Of a stretch of 64,000 nt of DNA, positions 1 to 13,139 are shown in pieces. Position numbers and translations under genes: made by a program. The first letter of the stretch is position 1; every line of letters begins with the position of its first letter. This stretch comes from Sapria himalayana. Taxonomy: Eukaryota; Streptophyta; Magnoliopsida; Malpighiales; Rafflesiaceae. The DNA lies in NCBI GenBank assembly GCA_029783825.1, contig JAREIK010002450.1:1307039-1371038 (forward strand). Direction: 5' to 3'. A model generated the notes under the pieces. It searched no databases and was not told the origin of the DNA. It saw nothing but the letters and a program-made list of their open reading frames with translations.

Positions 1-670
1 ATATACATACATAAATAAACATACACGTATATACATACATATGCACACACATATACACACACAAATTCATATATACATGCACATACACACACATAAACAT
101 ACTAACACACATACACACATGCACAAACACACACATACATACACATAGACACACACACAAACACACACACACACACACACATATACATAGATACAAACAC
201 ACACATAGATAGATGGATAGATAAATACATATACACACATAAATACATACATACATTCATGAATGCATGCATGCATGCATACAAGCACATACAAACAGAC
301 ACATACTTGCATGCATGCATATAGGCACATCCATGCATGCATACAAGCACATAAATACACACATACATACATGTATGCATATATATACATGCATACATAC
401 ATACTTACATACAACAACACACATACACACACACACACACAAACATTCATACATTACACACAAACTTACTTACATACATAGACACACATATATTCACACA
501 CACACACACACACAGATATATAGACACACATACACATATATACCCATATATACATACAAACACACATACATGATATATAGGCACACACATAAATACCCAC
601 ACACACATACATACACTCACACATACAAACATACACACACATACACACATACTTACATACACACACACAC

Positions 671-702
<32 letters not shown>

Positions 703-1407
703 ACTTACACACACATACACACACACACACACACACACAGATATATAGACACACATACACATATATACCCATATATACATACAAACACACATACATGATA
801 TATAGGCACACACATAAATACCCACACACACATACATACACTCACACATACAAACATACACACACATACACTCACACATACAAACATACACACACATACA
901 TACATACTTACATACACACACACGCACGCACGCACGCATATATGCATAGAGACACACGTGCATGCATACACACACACACACAAATCACATGCATGCATGC
1001 ACACACACACAAATGAATGCACACACACACACACACATACATATATTTATACAAACACACAAATACATATATACATATATATAGACACATACATACATAC
1101 ACACTCATACATTCACACATTCACACACACACACACATACACATACATACACACACGCACACACACACACACACACACGCACGCACACGCACGCATGCAT
1201 GCATATATGCATAGAGACACACGTGCATGCATACACACACACACACAAATCACATGCATGCATGCACACACACACAAATGAATGCACACACACACACACA
1301 CACATACATATATTTATACAAACACACAAATACATATATACATATATATAGACACATACATACATACACACTCATACATTCACACATTCACACACACACA
1401 CACACAA
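1..1407. repeat. CA-rich minisatellite/microsatellite tract with internal segment duplications
   Basis: The tract consists of ACAC, ACAT and GCATGCAT words with almost no other sequence up to about 1407. Two longer blocks are duplicated inside it: a block beginning CAGATATATAGACAC at 513 recurs at 738 (offset 225 bp), and a block beginning GCATATATGCATAGAG at 936 recurs at 1201 (offset 265 bp) and runs about 200 bp. The long open frames on both strands are Cys/Val/Tyr- or His/Thr-rich translations of the repeat and are not genes. The left end lies outside the window. Confidence 0.95.
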
Positions 1408-2469
1408 TCTATGTGAAAGCTTTGCTGAATCAATCTAATTGTTTTCTATTGGAACTAGTATGAGTTTCTTGAATAGAAAGTTAGATCTAATGGATTTGTG
1501 TGTGTTTTATTTACTTGTTCCTTGAATCAACCAAATGTCCTTACTCGTTGTATCTTACCCTTACGTATGAGAGGCTCTCTGAGTGACAAAAATAAAATGA
1601 TATTCCATTTAGAGGCTCAGTGAATAATCTATTAAGTTAAATGTGAGGCTAACTATGGGAAACAAAAGAATTCTACCAGTTTATTATTTATATACCTAAA
1701 TTCTCATTTTATTCAGAGATGAGGAAATGAAGTAACTCTCTAGATGAATCACCAGAAATATCACATTAATCTTTCTAGTGAACAATGTTCCCATGCTGGC
1801 TTAGATCCAATCAAGTGAAGAGAAAACTATCAAAGATTTAAAAAAATATACACCAACAATTTGTAGAGACTTCAAACACCTAAATCTTGGGAAGCAAGAG
1901 ATTTACAGTCATTAGAAAATGGTATGAAGTATTAAAAAATAAAAATACTTAATTCTCATAAGATAGCATGAAAAATGAGTAACTCATTAGATCATAGACT
2001 TCTAGGGAAGCTAGGTAATCTAAGCTATGAAATGTATAGCTACAAGGAGAGATCTAAGGTTATTTGACAAAAGTGCTTGACAAATTTCAAATTTTCTATA
2101 GAAATAAGTCATGATAGATAAGTATAAATGAATTGGCTACACTATAGCATCTTATGTTAGTATCAACTTCTACAAAAGAATCAATTTAGTCCAATTTATT
2201 TTTAGAAATTTCTTGTGACCTTTTGTTTAGAGTTTTAGTATTTCATTTTTGATATCTTTTAGTTAGTAACTGAAAACCTCTTCTTTAATGGTTTAAATAG
2301 TGTAGATCTCTAGTAGTTTGGGTAGTTGGAAATTCAGTTCTTGTTAAACTTCATGAGAATGATATCTAGACTCATACCCATTTTTTACTACTTGAATAAC
2401 ATATGTGCTTACAATATCATAGATGAAATCTAATTAAAATCTTTATTCGAAAGAGAATTATTTAGTTTA
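1408..2469. other. AT-rich sequence, nothing recognised
   Basis: This stretch of about 1 kb lies between the CA-rich repeat and the first hAT relic. No long open frame, terminal repeat or known protein similarity was seen in six frames. It may be old intergenic sequence or the eroded 5' part of the neighbouring hAT copy. Confidence 0.4.
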
Positions 2470-4645
2470 TACAGAAAAAGACAGTCAATGACCAAATTGA
2501 ATATGATCATGAGTCTTATGATTAGAGGATCATAGCGTAATCAATATTATGTATACCTACTTCTAGTCTACTTATCATAGGATTTTTAGATTCACAAGTA
2601 TAAATGATATAATAAAATATTATAAGTTAGAATAATAATTAATAATTAATAAATTTAGGAAACATGAAGGAGTGATGTTGGTGATATCTGATATCTAGAC
2701 TAATCAAAATGATATATTATTCATATACCTCACCACATACTATATAGATTCAAAATAGAAACTTAATAAAAAAATATTTATTCCTAAGTTTCTCCATTTT
2801 TTGATGGCTCTACGATATATGAGTGTATGATGCAGATCTTTAGAGAATATGATATTTAGAATACAATATTTAGTATTACTTTTAATAATATTTCTAATAA
2901 TTGAGTAGTTATTAGTATGTTTGTTAGAATGATTAGAGATGGTCTATTATGTGAGATTTTTCATATTAGGTGTATATGTCACGTAATTAACGTAATAGTA
3001 CATGTGAGAATAAAAATTATTTCTCATGCATTAGAAAGAATAAAAAATTCACTAAAATACCTTAGGATGCCTAGTAAACAATAGAAGTTTAGTTGTTTGT
3101 GTTTGTATGTAGGCCTAAAAAAGATAATAATTCAAATGGATATTAGACAACTTGATTTTAGACTATGTCAATTGTAAAAATAATAAACTTATTATTGACG
3201 ATTCAAATCATGATACAAGAATTTATTTTATAATATTTCTGAAAATTTTTTATAATATGATGAATATATATTTATTTGTATATAGTCCCACCAGTTGCAT
3301 TGAACCTAAGCACGTGAGTAATATTAGTAGCATGTTTAGAAAATATATAGGTCACTTTGCATTTAAAATAATGATTATTGAGATGAAAACTAAATAGTTA
3401 AAATAATGATCTTCCTTTTGAAATTTGTACTGTTGGGCTGCATATATGAATCCAAGGGTTATGGAAAAATAATAAAAAATATTTTGACATACATATCCAC
3501 GTGAATGAACCAAAAACACCAACATGAAAGTTTAATCCATGAAAAATTAACTTATTTATATATTTCGACACTATGTATAGTAGTTATAGTCAGACTCTGA
3601 GTATGGACATGAACATCATATTCTAAGATGACTACTTCTCCATTCAGTTAGCTAGTAACAAATGATGAAATAATTCATTAGATAGGATCGAGTTATCTCG
3701 ATACTTATAAACCAAATACTATTCTATATGAACCACATGATAATAATAAATATATGAATATTTTACTTTAACAGAAATCATACTAATCTACATATTTCAT
3801 ATTACTGATATAACACATGACCTATTGACCCATTCGGTATCTAGCATTACATTGTAGACTACTTTTTCTATGGTAGTTAGTGTTATTTTAGATAAGAGAT
3901 CAAGACTATGACAAGAAGTCATGGATGCACTCACGTGCATAAAAGACTGAAGATTCGACATTGGATATTTAGGATGAGACAAGAGAAAGGCATATGATAA
4001 TTCATGAGACATAAAGATCATGGATATAGAGGCCACCACTAGCATTACCTTTAGGCACATACATGATGATGATCTACAACTAAATCCACACTATCATACC
4101 AAAAACACTAATTAATGATTCATATGATCTTTAATTTTTTATATGATTATGATATAATAATTTATACTCTATTGATTTATTTCTTTTGTTAACTTATTTT
4201 ATTATGATTTATACACTATTGATGTGTTATATTTATTATCTTATGAGTTATGTTTTACTCCATATTTTAATTATATGAATATGTATCATTTAGTGTATAG
4301 ATCATATTCTACTTTTGTTTATAAAATATAATTTTTGTTATTATTTTATTAGAGTCAAACACCATCACGAGATGTGAATGTAGAATGTGAATGACTATTT
4401 TTTTAATTTTGTATTTTTTTTTAAGTTTTTAAGTGTAATATTTAAAAAAAATAATTCAAAAACAAATTAAATTTTAAAAAAATTAATTTAATTTGAATTT
4501 AAAATTTTACCCTAAAAGGCCAAAACAATATGATCTGATTTGTGTCAGGCTGTCAGCATGAACCTAGATGGGCCGGAACAAACTAGCATGATCATGCATT
4601 TTGTGGGCCAAAAGGGCCATACTGACATAACACAACAGGTTTGAT
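2470..4645 (+). mobile_element. hAT transposon relic A (transposase C-terminal half and 3' end)
   Basis: Broken reading frames match the hAT transposase copies elsewhere in the window. At about 2959-3010 the frame reads FHIRCICHVINVIVH, the hAT signature around the RCxxHxLN motif. At about 3813-3915 a frame with stops reads THDLLTHSVSSITL, then VSVILDKRSRL, the conserved C-terminal dimerisation region. A GC-rich stretch at 4510-4640 resembles the subterminal GC block at the 3' ends of intact copies. The right terminal repeat is not seen; the minisatellite begins where it should be. The coding sequence has several stops and frameshifts, so it is dead. Confidence 0.8.
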
Positions 4646-4649
4646 AACT

Positions 4650-6325
4650 TTAAGACACAAACACAAATAAAGACAAATATAGACAGACACACATACAAAC
4701 ACACAAACACACACACACACACATACAAATATACACACAATTAGACAGACAAATATATAGACAAAGAAACTTACTGGTAGGAACATATAGACTATCACAC
4801 ACACAAATACATGCATACCGACAAGCAAATATACACACATACACATATAGATAGACACACATACAAAAAGACATGCATACAGACAAAAACAAAGACAAAA
4901 CCGCATATAGACAAACACACATACAAATAGAAATGCATACATACAACAAGTATATAGACAAACACACATACAAATAGGCACACATATAGACAGACACATA
5001 CAAAAAGACATGCATACAGACAAAAACAAAGACAAAACCGCATATAGACAAACACACATACAAATAAAAATGCATACATACAACAAGTATATAGACAAAC
5101 ACATACAAATAGGCACACATATAGACAGACACACATACAAAAAGACATGCATACAGACAAAAACAAAGACAAAACCGCATATAGACAAACACATATACAA
5201 ATAGAAATGCATACATGCAACAAGTATATAGACAAACACACATACACATAGGCACACATATAGACAGACACACATACAAAAAGACATGCATACAGACAAA
5301 AACAAAGACAAAACCACATATAGACAAACACACATACAGATAGAAATGCATACATGCAACAAGTATATAGACAAACACACATACAAATAGACACACATAT
5401 AGACAGACACACATACAGACATGAAAATAGATAAACACAAATACAGCCAAACAAGCATGTATATAAACATGCATACAGATATAGATGCATACAAACAAAC
5501 ATACATATAGATAGACATGCAAACAGACGAACATGCTTACAGATAGACATGCATATAGACAAATATGCATATAGACAGACATGCATACAGACAAATATGC
5601 ATATAGACAAACATGTATACAAACAAACTTGCATGCAAATAGATACACATATAGACAAACACGCATACAAACATACATGCATACAGACAGACATGCATAT
5701 AGACAGACACATATAGAAAAACACGTATACATATATATATGCATACAAAAAGGCACAGATACAGACATACACACATACATATTGACACATATCAACATAC
5801 ATACATACAGACAAACATGCATACATATAGACATACATACAGATAGACATGCATACAAATTGCATACAGGCAAACATACTTATAGATGGACATTAATATA
5901 GATAGTCATGCTTACAAACAGACATGCATACAGACATACATGCATACAGACATACATGCATACATACATATACATGAATACAAATAAACGAGCATACAAA
6001 GATGCACACATACAGACAGGCATACGTATAGACAGATATCCATTCAAACTGACACGCATACAGACAAACACGCGTACATAGACATATTTACAGATAGGCA
6101 TGCATATAGACATATATACATATAGACAATCATGCATATAGACAATAATGCACACATACAAACATGCATATAGATAAACACACATAAAGATAACTATGCA
6201 TATAGATAGATACACATATAGATAGACACGCATATAGATAAACACATATAGAGAGGAACACATACAAATAGACACACATACAGACAAACATGCATACAAA
6301 CACACACGCATCAATAGATATACAT
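4650..6325. repeat. Minisatellite built on ACAGACA-type words
   Basis: Purine-rich words such as ACAGACAAACATGCATATAG are repeated with variation for 1.7 kb. The long Cys/Val/Tyr/Leu open frames on the minus strand, up to about 400 codons, are translations of this repeat. The composition resembles the repeat at 1-1407 but the basic word differs (GACA rather than CACA). The array ends exactly at the CACTA-like left end at 6326. Confidence 0.93.
4862..5420 (+). repeat. Four-copy ~138-bp higher-order tandem repeat
   Basis: The marker AAAAAGACATGCATACAGAC occurs at 4865, 5002, 5139 and 5278, giving periods of 137, 137 and 139 bp. Each unit also carries ACCGCATATAGACAAACAC (ACCACATATAG in the last) and a CAACAAGTATATAGAC segment. 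The copies are nearly identical, so this block was amplified more recently than the rest of the minisatellite around it. Confidence 0.9.
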
Positions 6326-7825
6326 CACTAAAATTAAGAAAGGAATTGAAAAGAATTAGAAACGAAAATTATAATTTCTTACAAAAATTAAAAATAGAAA
6401 AAATAATTCATTGCTATTAAAAAAGTGGAGATTATTTCACATTATATGAAAACGAAATTAGAAACGGAAGTTGAGATAGAAATTGAAATGGTTTAACATT
6501 TTGTTTCAATTAGGTTAGCAACGAATTGCTGATACGCTTCTAAATTTAGTGACATAATTCATTTCTACCACTAAATTTGAAATAACATGAGAGTTGGTCA
6601 CTGTTAGACTTTAAAAATTTCGGTGACAAAATTTAATTACGGCGCCATTTTAGAAACAAAAACTCATTCTATCGCTATTTTATGTTAATTATGTTTTTGA
6701 AGGATACTTCGTCCATTCAAAAAAAATCTTAGGATTTGGATTATGTTTTCATTAATTTGTCATCGTCCATTAATGAAGTCGAGTTTGCTTTCCTCCATTT
6801 TGAGTTCATCAGCCTGCTCATCTATAATTGAGGTATGCAATTAAATTTTTTTTCATTTTTTCCATGTATACTATCATTAAGGTATGTAAGTTTTGTGCCT
6901 TTTGTTGTTACCTATAGTTTTTGTTTCTTTTTAATGTTCTCATGGATTCTCTCTTCTTGTTTTATTGAATTTTTATCATCCTAATTAATTAAAATTTAAC
7001 TTTTAAATTTTTTAACAAACATAACAATGAGGATGAAGCATGCCTAATATGATTCATTCACTATTTAGTTGACATATTTAGTTATTTAATTTAATTTAAA
7101 TATATTAAAGTTTAAAGGTTCAAACATAATAACAATTAACAACAATAAAAAATTAAGAACTTTGATTCAAGATTGAGAGAGTTGCTTGATCCAACAAAAA
7201 ATACCTCCCATCACTTAATTTTAAAAAATATTTATTATATCTAATAGATGGGAGATGATTATTTATGCTAAATGCTTAAAATGAATTATTTAAGATCCCT
7301 ATTAATTTTTAGATTTGCTCTGTGACTAGTTGAATTTTGCTGGCATTGCCATTGTGAATTTTTAAATGATTTTTATTATATAAAATACTTTTGTCAATAT
7401 AATTACTATATATAATTAATTTTAAATGCGTCAATTATTATACAACCTTCATTATATCATTTTAATGCAAACTTAACTATGAATGATGTGACTATAATAT
7501 TTTTATGACATTAATATAATGTCATAATATGTTACTACAACTATATTACAAAAAAATTATTATCTACATTATTATTATTCAATATACATTAGTATTATGT
7601 GTTGTATGAATAAAAAATATTATACAAACTAATCGTTAATGGACGAATGCTAGACTATGAGATGAATTTTTGACTAACAAATTTATAGAAGAGATTGAAG
7701 AATTTGTTAACTTCACTGGAAAACACTCTAAATTAATAGATAGAACAAAAATAAGATGCTCAGATCATATAATGATCATAAATATCAGAATTAGAGTTTT
7801 CAAGATGTGAAAATGGTGTGAGTGG
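6326..7825 (+). mobile_element. CACTA (En/Spm) element fragment, 5' portion
   Basis: The sequence starts with CACTAAAATTAAGAAAG at 6326, like a CACTA terminal repeat. The next 700 bp align with 55227-55930, sharing subterminal words such as AATTCATTGCTATTA, AGAAACGGAA and CATCTATAATTGAGGTATGCAATT. From about 7610 to 7820 it resembles the transposase-associated domain at the start of TNP2: frames read EEIEEFVNFT and DRTKIRCSDH with frameshifts. Similarity to the CACTA copy at 57 kb stops near 7825, where unrelated sequence begins. Confidence 0.7.
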
Positions 7826-9300
7826 CTGCCTGTTGATAATGTTCTTCTACGGGTATTTCAGCGATTAAGAGATTGTGGCCGAGAGCAACTGCCTCTGGTC
7901 CATACATTGACTTAGGGATATAAATAAGGATGTTATGTAATAGACTCAATTGAGTGGGACTTAAAATAGTGATGGACTCTATAGTAATGAAGGCTTGATG
8001 TACCAGCCATTAGAAAGCCAAAGATCCTAGAAACAAATACATGTTGAGCATTAGCTCAAGATAGCTATCACTGTCAGGTCTATTCATAAGGTTCATAACT
8101 CAATTGGAGAACACTTATGGATCCTACAATTCATGGTCAAGAGTTTGGCAAGAAGATGGGTTTGATAAGATTGATTGACAAGGAATTGGACTTAACTCTC
8201 TTTTTGAAGACCCATCCTACTACCACATAAGCACATTTATCCTATAGAAGGGGCCTCCTGGCAAAGCTACTAGCTTGTAGTCAGCCCAACCTGACGAACT
8301 ATTGACTTATAATAGATTCACTACTTTACTTACTTAGGGTGGGGTTGGGTTCTTTCTCATAAGTGATATAGCTACATCCCACACGCAGCTGCTAAGCTGG
8401 ATGAGTTATCTGTGTGTTGGTAGCCAGAGCCTAAAAATCTCTTTACACCATTAACTCTTTAATTGCATAAGGGCTGCTCAGGTGAAGTGATTGATTTACG
8501 TTCTCTTAGTTTCATCATATACAGGCTGAGGATTTGTAATAATGTTTGGAGGCTCTTCGCGAACAATACGAGAATAATGATACTAGAGAAGGCATCCTCA
8601 ATTTAACAAGGAATGCACGGCTTGATAGCTTTGTTTAGATCATGAGGGGTACAACCTCTTCTCTACCAACCTAATCTCTTAATAAAAAAAGTCGGGGAAG
8701 GAGATGTCCCACTACTAAGAGAGGGCAACACTTGGCACACAAGATTCTCCTACCGAGTGCAGGGGAAGCTACAAGAGAAGTAGAATATGCTAGAAGCTAA
8801 CATATATGGCCTAAGGTTTGTGTCTAATCATCACTAACTTCTCAAAGGCACAGAGGAAATGACAACTACTATTGGGAGAGCGACATTAATAGACTAGGAA
8901 AACTCACGTACTAGTATATGTTGCAGTCGATACTATATATAACTACTAGAGATAGGTCAAGGAGGAAGGGAAGCATGGCCCATGGGGCACGATTCACTTT
9001 AGGCTTTCGGATGGAATTCCCCATCTTGTCGGAGAGGAGAGAGCTCAAACTTCAAAAATGACTTCTGACCTCGAGGAGAAGAGACATCGAATAATAGAAG
9101 TTAGTTTCTATTGTGACTGATAGGGGCAACTACAAACTTTCACTCATAAGATAGGATATCAATCCCAAAAAGATACTCGATATGAAAGACAAAGGCAAAG
9201 ATCACATGACATGAAAAGAAAGAGAAAGCAAAGACAAGAGCAATAGTTTACTTAGATAACTATAGATTCTCACTCATAATAAAACTAAACTATGTAACTA
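7826..9300. other. Unrecognised, formerly coding-looking sequence replacing the rest of a CACTA element
   Basis: This stretch is less AT-rich than its surroundings and looks like eroded coding DNA. Short stop-free pieces occur on the plus strand, for example LREQYENNDTREGILNLTRN near 8550-8615 and DPTIHGQEFGKKMGLIRLID near 8120-8180, but no frame stays open past about 60 codons. I did not recognise a family. It abuts the CACTA fragment, so it may be an internal part of a divergent element or a retrotransposon inserted into it. Confidence 0.35.
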
Positions 9301-10300
9301 ATTTTTTTTTTAATTCTTTTATTTTAAACCATTTATATCATGTTTTTTTTTCTGCATATGCATCACCTCGTATTATTAAATGTTGTGAGTTACCAAATGG
9401 ATTCAGTTAATAAAATGAAAATACTTAAAATTTATCTAATTGCTGATGCAATTTTCATCAATTTTGAACCCTAAATTGTTGACTCAGCACATACCCTATA
9501 CCAGCTGAGGCTAAAAAAAACAATGCACAATGGTGCATTTTTTTTGGCCAGCCCACTCCATGTTTGGTCTCAATCTCTTTGGTCAAGGTTGAAATGGTTT
9601 TGCACCGCACCTTATCTAATCAGCACGAAGATGACAATAGATTGGGGTTTCTCTGATTTGGCAAAAACAATTTCATTCATCAAGCTAGCTTTGATATGAC
9701 CCTAGGTATACAGATTAGCTTGCACGCAAGTGAATAATTCCACCAAAGGAGCAATGCCCCCACGAGAAATACTTGTCATGTAAGACATGGACTCCAACCA
9801 ATGAACTCTAGGTTGTTATAGCAATAGATTACCACCCCAAGCTTGTCCCTGATATAGGCATTATGCCCACAATCTTGATGTAACAAACAATGGTTTACTA
9901 TTCTTTCCAAACCCTAGCTAGAGAAATCTGAAGGCGAAAAAAAATAGTCAATAATGGAGGCAGACAATTACCCACATTTTAATTAAAAAAAAAAACAGAA
10001 TTACTAAAAATTTGAGAAAAATGTAACTCAGTAAAAAGTGCTTCCCTTGTTTGTAACAAGGTAGCTACAATAAGGGATTTGCAGACAGTGATAGCTTGGT
10101 GATTTTCCAAAAGCATTGCGTTATAAAAGTATAACTCAAGCAAGAGCTGTGTACTACTCATTGAGAATGTAGCGACAGAACATATTGTACCAACTACACA
10201 TCAGAGGTGTACCTGATTATACAAATATATTCTAATTTCCTTCAAATCCAAAAAAAAAAAAAAGGTAGTTGGTCTGCTCATTCAAGATCCATATGTTTTA
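9301..10300 (-). other. 3' flank and probable 3' UTR of the Shg1-like gene
   Basis: This is AT-rich sequence immediately downstream of the stop codon at 10301 on the minus strand. Part of it, roughly 10000-10300, should be 3' untranslated region. I could not fix a polyadenylation site from the sequence alone. No other gene or repeat was recognised. Confidence 0.4.
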
Positions 10301-10733
10301 TCAACCAAAACCAGGGGGCACATCAGGATCTTCATCACCTGCATCATCATTATCATCATGCTGTTGCTGCTGCTCTTGGTTGCAATTGCCCAAAAATCCA
10401 TGCTGCAATTCGAGATTGAGATCGTCACCCTTGTGCCCATCAACCAAATGAACAGCCCATTTCTCAGTCTCCATGAAAACCTCATGTTCGATGTTTTTTG
10501 CATGGTGATCACTGGAAAGAGAAAATCCTGGGGGTTCGTTTGGTTCACTATCAAGTAAACCATCATTCTCCATTACACCCACGGACGTCGCAGATGGTTG
10601 AGAGTCTTGGCCTTTTCTGGACTTGACCAATCTATTACAAACTGAATGTATGGTTTCCAAAATCTCAGTTTTCATGTCTACTGAGCTAATTATTGCCCAT
10701 GCTCCATCAGAAACCATCTTCATTGCTTCAGTC
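10301..10733 (-). CDS. Exon 3 of the Shg1-like gene (residues 80-223, stop)
   Basis: The acceptor GATAACTAG precedes the exon and the first base G completes the split Gly codon. The frame reads TEAMKMVSDGAWAIISSVDM, then KTEILETIHSVCNRLVKS, the end of the helical Shg1-like region. After about residue 120 it becomes a polar, probably disordered tail. Two PPGF motifs occur, EPNEPPGF at about 143-150 and DPDVPPGFG at the extreme C-terminus (215-223), separated by a short glutamine run and an acidic stretch. The first Met inside this exon (10723) is not the start, because the frame extends upstream to the splice site. Confidence 0.8.
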
Positions 10734-11063
10734 CTAGTTATCAGAAATAGGACAGCTGCTTACAGCCAGTTATTCTATTTTGTATCAGTTCAAAATTATA
10801 CAAAATTGGATTCGAATTAAATCATCTTGAGAGCGTGTTCATGTCCAATTTTAGTTTTTCTATTGCATATAATAGCATTGTCGTATCCATGTTTTGATTA
10901 TTATAATGGCATACAAATTTACATTTTTATTTTTCATTGTCTTTTGATCGGAGAACCCAATTTGTGAGATGCCCTAATTTTTTTTTGCCCGTTTTGATTA
11001 TTGCTGATTTTCATTGCGTGATTATATTTTTCATGTATTATATTATGGCCCAAATTTTTAATA

Positions 11064-11076
11064 TAGTATTAGAGCC
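11064..11076 (+). other. Possible retrotransposon primer-binding site remnant
   Basis: TAGTATTAGAGCC resembles TGGTATCAGAGC, the initiator-tRNA-Met primer-binding site that follows the 5' LTR in many plant copia elements. The preceding 250 bp would then be LTR remnant; it shares a segment (CTTTTGATCGGAGAACCCAA) with 33015-33045, upstream of another such site. The LTR boundaries are not visible. Confidence 0.3.
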
Positions 11077-11714
11077 AATCCATAGGGAGTATGCGTGTGT
11101 GTGTAACTAAGTGAGTTTTACAATTTTTGTGTAGAATCACGTGCACTGTGCATGTACATCACACGCACACATGTTCTTGAAAAAAGGATGCAGTCACTGT
11201 GTGCCACCTTGTATAGGCATTGCATATCCAATGTACGCGACACATTGTTGCTTGATTTTGTGTAGCCACATGCACATGATTGTTGGCAGGAGGCACGTGC
11301 AGTGGTGGTAGCAGGAGCGTGTGATTAGTGACAATATGGGCGCTCAATGGATTGGCGGTAAGTACTTGCAATTGATTAAAAAAAAAATCAAACAAAAAAA
11401 AATTCTTGCAATTGGTGGCATTAGGCATGCATAGTGATTTCAATATGCAAGTCAGCAAATTGTTATTTTTAAAATATTTTTGAAAACTAGAATATTAAAT
11501 TAATGTTTACTATTCATTTAGGGTAGCAAATTCATTTAATTCCAATAGTATTATTTAGAAATCATAATATCAATTAGCATATTAAGTATGAAATCAGATT
11601 ATTACATTAAAGATAGACATATAAAACTTATCATAATGTATACATCATAGGAAACTAGATCACGTCAAAAATAATTATTTGATATTATTTTCAGAGAGAA
11701 AATCAATATAATAC

Positions 11715-12310
11715 TAGAGGTGTCAAACGGAGAATCCAGGCTAATAGTGGGAAGGGAAGGTAGAGAAGGAGCTGGAGCAGAGGGAAGAGAAGGTAGAGGA
11801 GGGAGGGACATGGGTGGGGGCAGGAATGGGAGCATAGGTGGGGAAGGGGACTAGAAATGTCAACTAGCCCAGGCAGCCCGGGAATGACCCACGACGGCAT
11901 GATTCAGCCTTGCTTGGCCGTGGCAGACACACTCCAGCACAGTGCCTGGTCCTGGACCATGCCGACTTGTGGAACGACTCATATTGTGCTGGGCTAGTAT
12001 GAGTCGTACCTCGTGTCGGACCAAGCACAACCTGCATGCCTGGCTCGATGGCACGATCCACCGGTTCAATGACCCATGCTTGACATGGGTCATTGAACAA
12101 TTCATGCTCACACGAACTGGCCTAAATAGCATGGCCCGCTCCAACCATGGCACGACCCTGCAATTTGTGGACCGACCATGCCATTTCAGGCTTCTAGTCT
12201 AGGTCATGGGTGTTCATGCCAGGATCATGCTGGCTCCCATTCCATGTCGGGCACGACATAATAAGTCTCTCGTGTCATGCCTGACATGATGACACAACCA
12301 AGCTAAAGAA
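11715..12310 (+). mobile_element. hAT terminal fragments, two nested left ends with GC-rich subterminal DNA
   Basis: TAGAGGTGTCAA at 11715-11726 is identical to the left terminal repeat of the complete element at 25310. A second, degenerate end TAGAAATGTCAA lies at 11852-11863, followed by the GC-rich words (GGCATGATTCAGCC, GGCACGA) typical of these ends. No matching right end or target duplication was found. No transposase sequence follows. Either one copy inserted into the end of another, or the ends were duplicated. Confidence 0.6.
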
Positions 12311-12560
12311 TATGAGGAAAAAAAGGAGGAGTAGAATAATAATAATAATAATAATAATAAAGAGAATGGAGAGAAGGAAAAGAAGAATGAGAAAAAGAAA
12401 GAAAGAAAAAGAAAAGAAAAAATAAAAAAACAAAAAAAAGAAAAAAAAATAAGAAAGAAAAAAAACGAATAATTAGGAAAAAAAAGAAAAAAAAAATAGA
12501 AGAATAAAAAGAATAAAGTAGAAAAAAGATGAAAAAGAATACGTAATATATATATATATC
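12311..12560. repeat. Purine-rich low-complexity tract (GAAA-type), with ATA and TA microsatellites
   Basis: The sequence is an AATAAT triplet run (about 12335-12361), then about 180 bp of GAAA/AAAG words, then TATATATATAT near 12548. The minus-strand Phe/Leu/Ser-rich open frame across it is a translation of the tract. Confidence 0.85.
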
Positions 12561-13139
12561 GATAAACCAAAATTCTAAAATAAGAGTATTAGTAAAATAA
12601 CTAATAATACATAAAAAAGAAAAAAAAATATTGTCTTTGAAACGAGTTTTGTATACTCATGCCTAATAAGTGTGATAATAAATGAAATTTACGATGATCC
12701 CTAAATAACTCTAGTATTCAACTTGTCCCTCTCATTATTGCATGACACTCTTGAACTCCATTTTCAAAATAATATCCAACAATCATATATGATGTGACCT
12801 TCCCTCATGTAATTAGTACACTGGTATGAAACTCTTCTCCAACTATATCTGCTATGATAATCCATACCATGCTACAAAAATACAAAAAATAATTATACTT
12901 AGATTTTTTTTCCATCAAATCTATTAGAACTCTATTTAAGGTCTTTGTTCAGAACCACTGTCGTCTACCATTGTCTACCACAATGCGCTATCATGCATCA
13001 CCGTGCACCAATTAGGGTTTGATGAAAAAAATCAATTGGTGGCTGTACGCTTTGCACCAGCACCATTTGCTCGCCTCATGTCGTCAATGGCATGCGCTGC
13101 TACTAATTTGGGCACGACTTCACAGTGCTGCTAGAAAAA

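Noticed and set aside
67..1463. Many overlapping open frames rich in Cys/Val/Tyr or His/Thr
   Set aside because: They are translations of CA-type repeats and occur in most frames on both strands, with no domain or start context.
4592..6314. Minus-strand open frames up to 407 codons rich in Cys, Leu, Val, Tyr
   Set aside because: They follow the GACA minisatellite in three frames at once; length reflects the absence of stops in the repeat.
10301..10723. A single-exon gene of 140 codons starting at 10723
   Set aside because: The frame continues upstream to a splice acceptor at 10733 and joins exon 2 in phase, so the Met is internal.
12214..12570. Phe/Leu/Ser-rich 118-codon membrane-like protein
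   Set aside because: It is a reverse translation of a GAAA-rich low-complexity tract.
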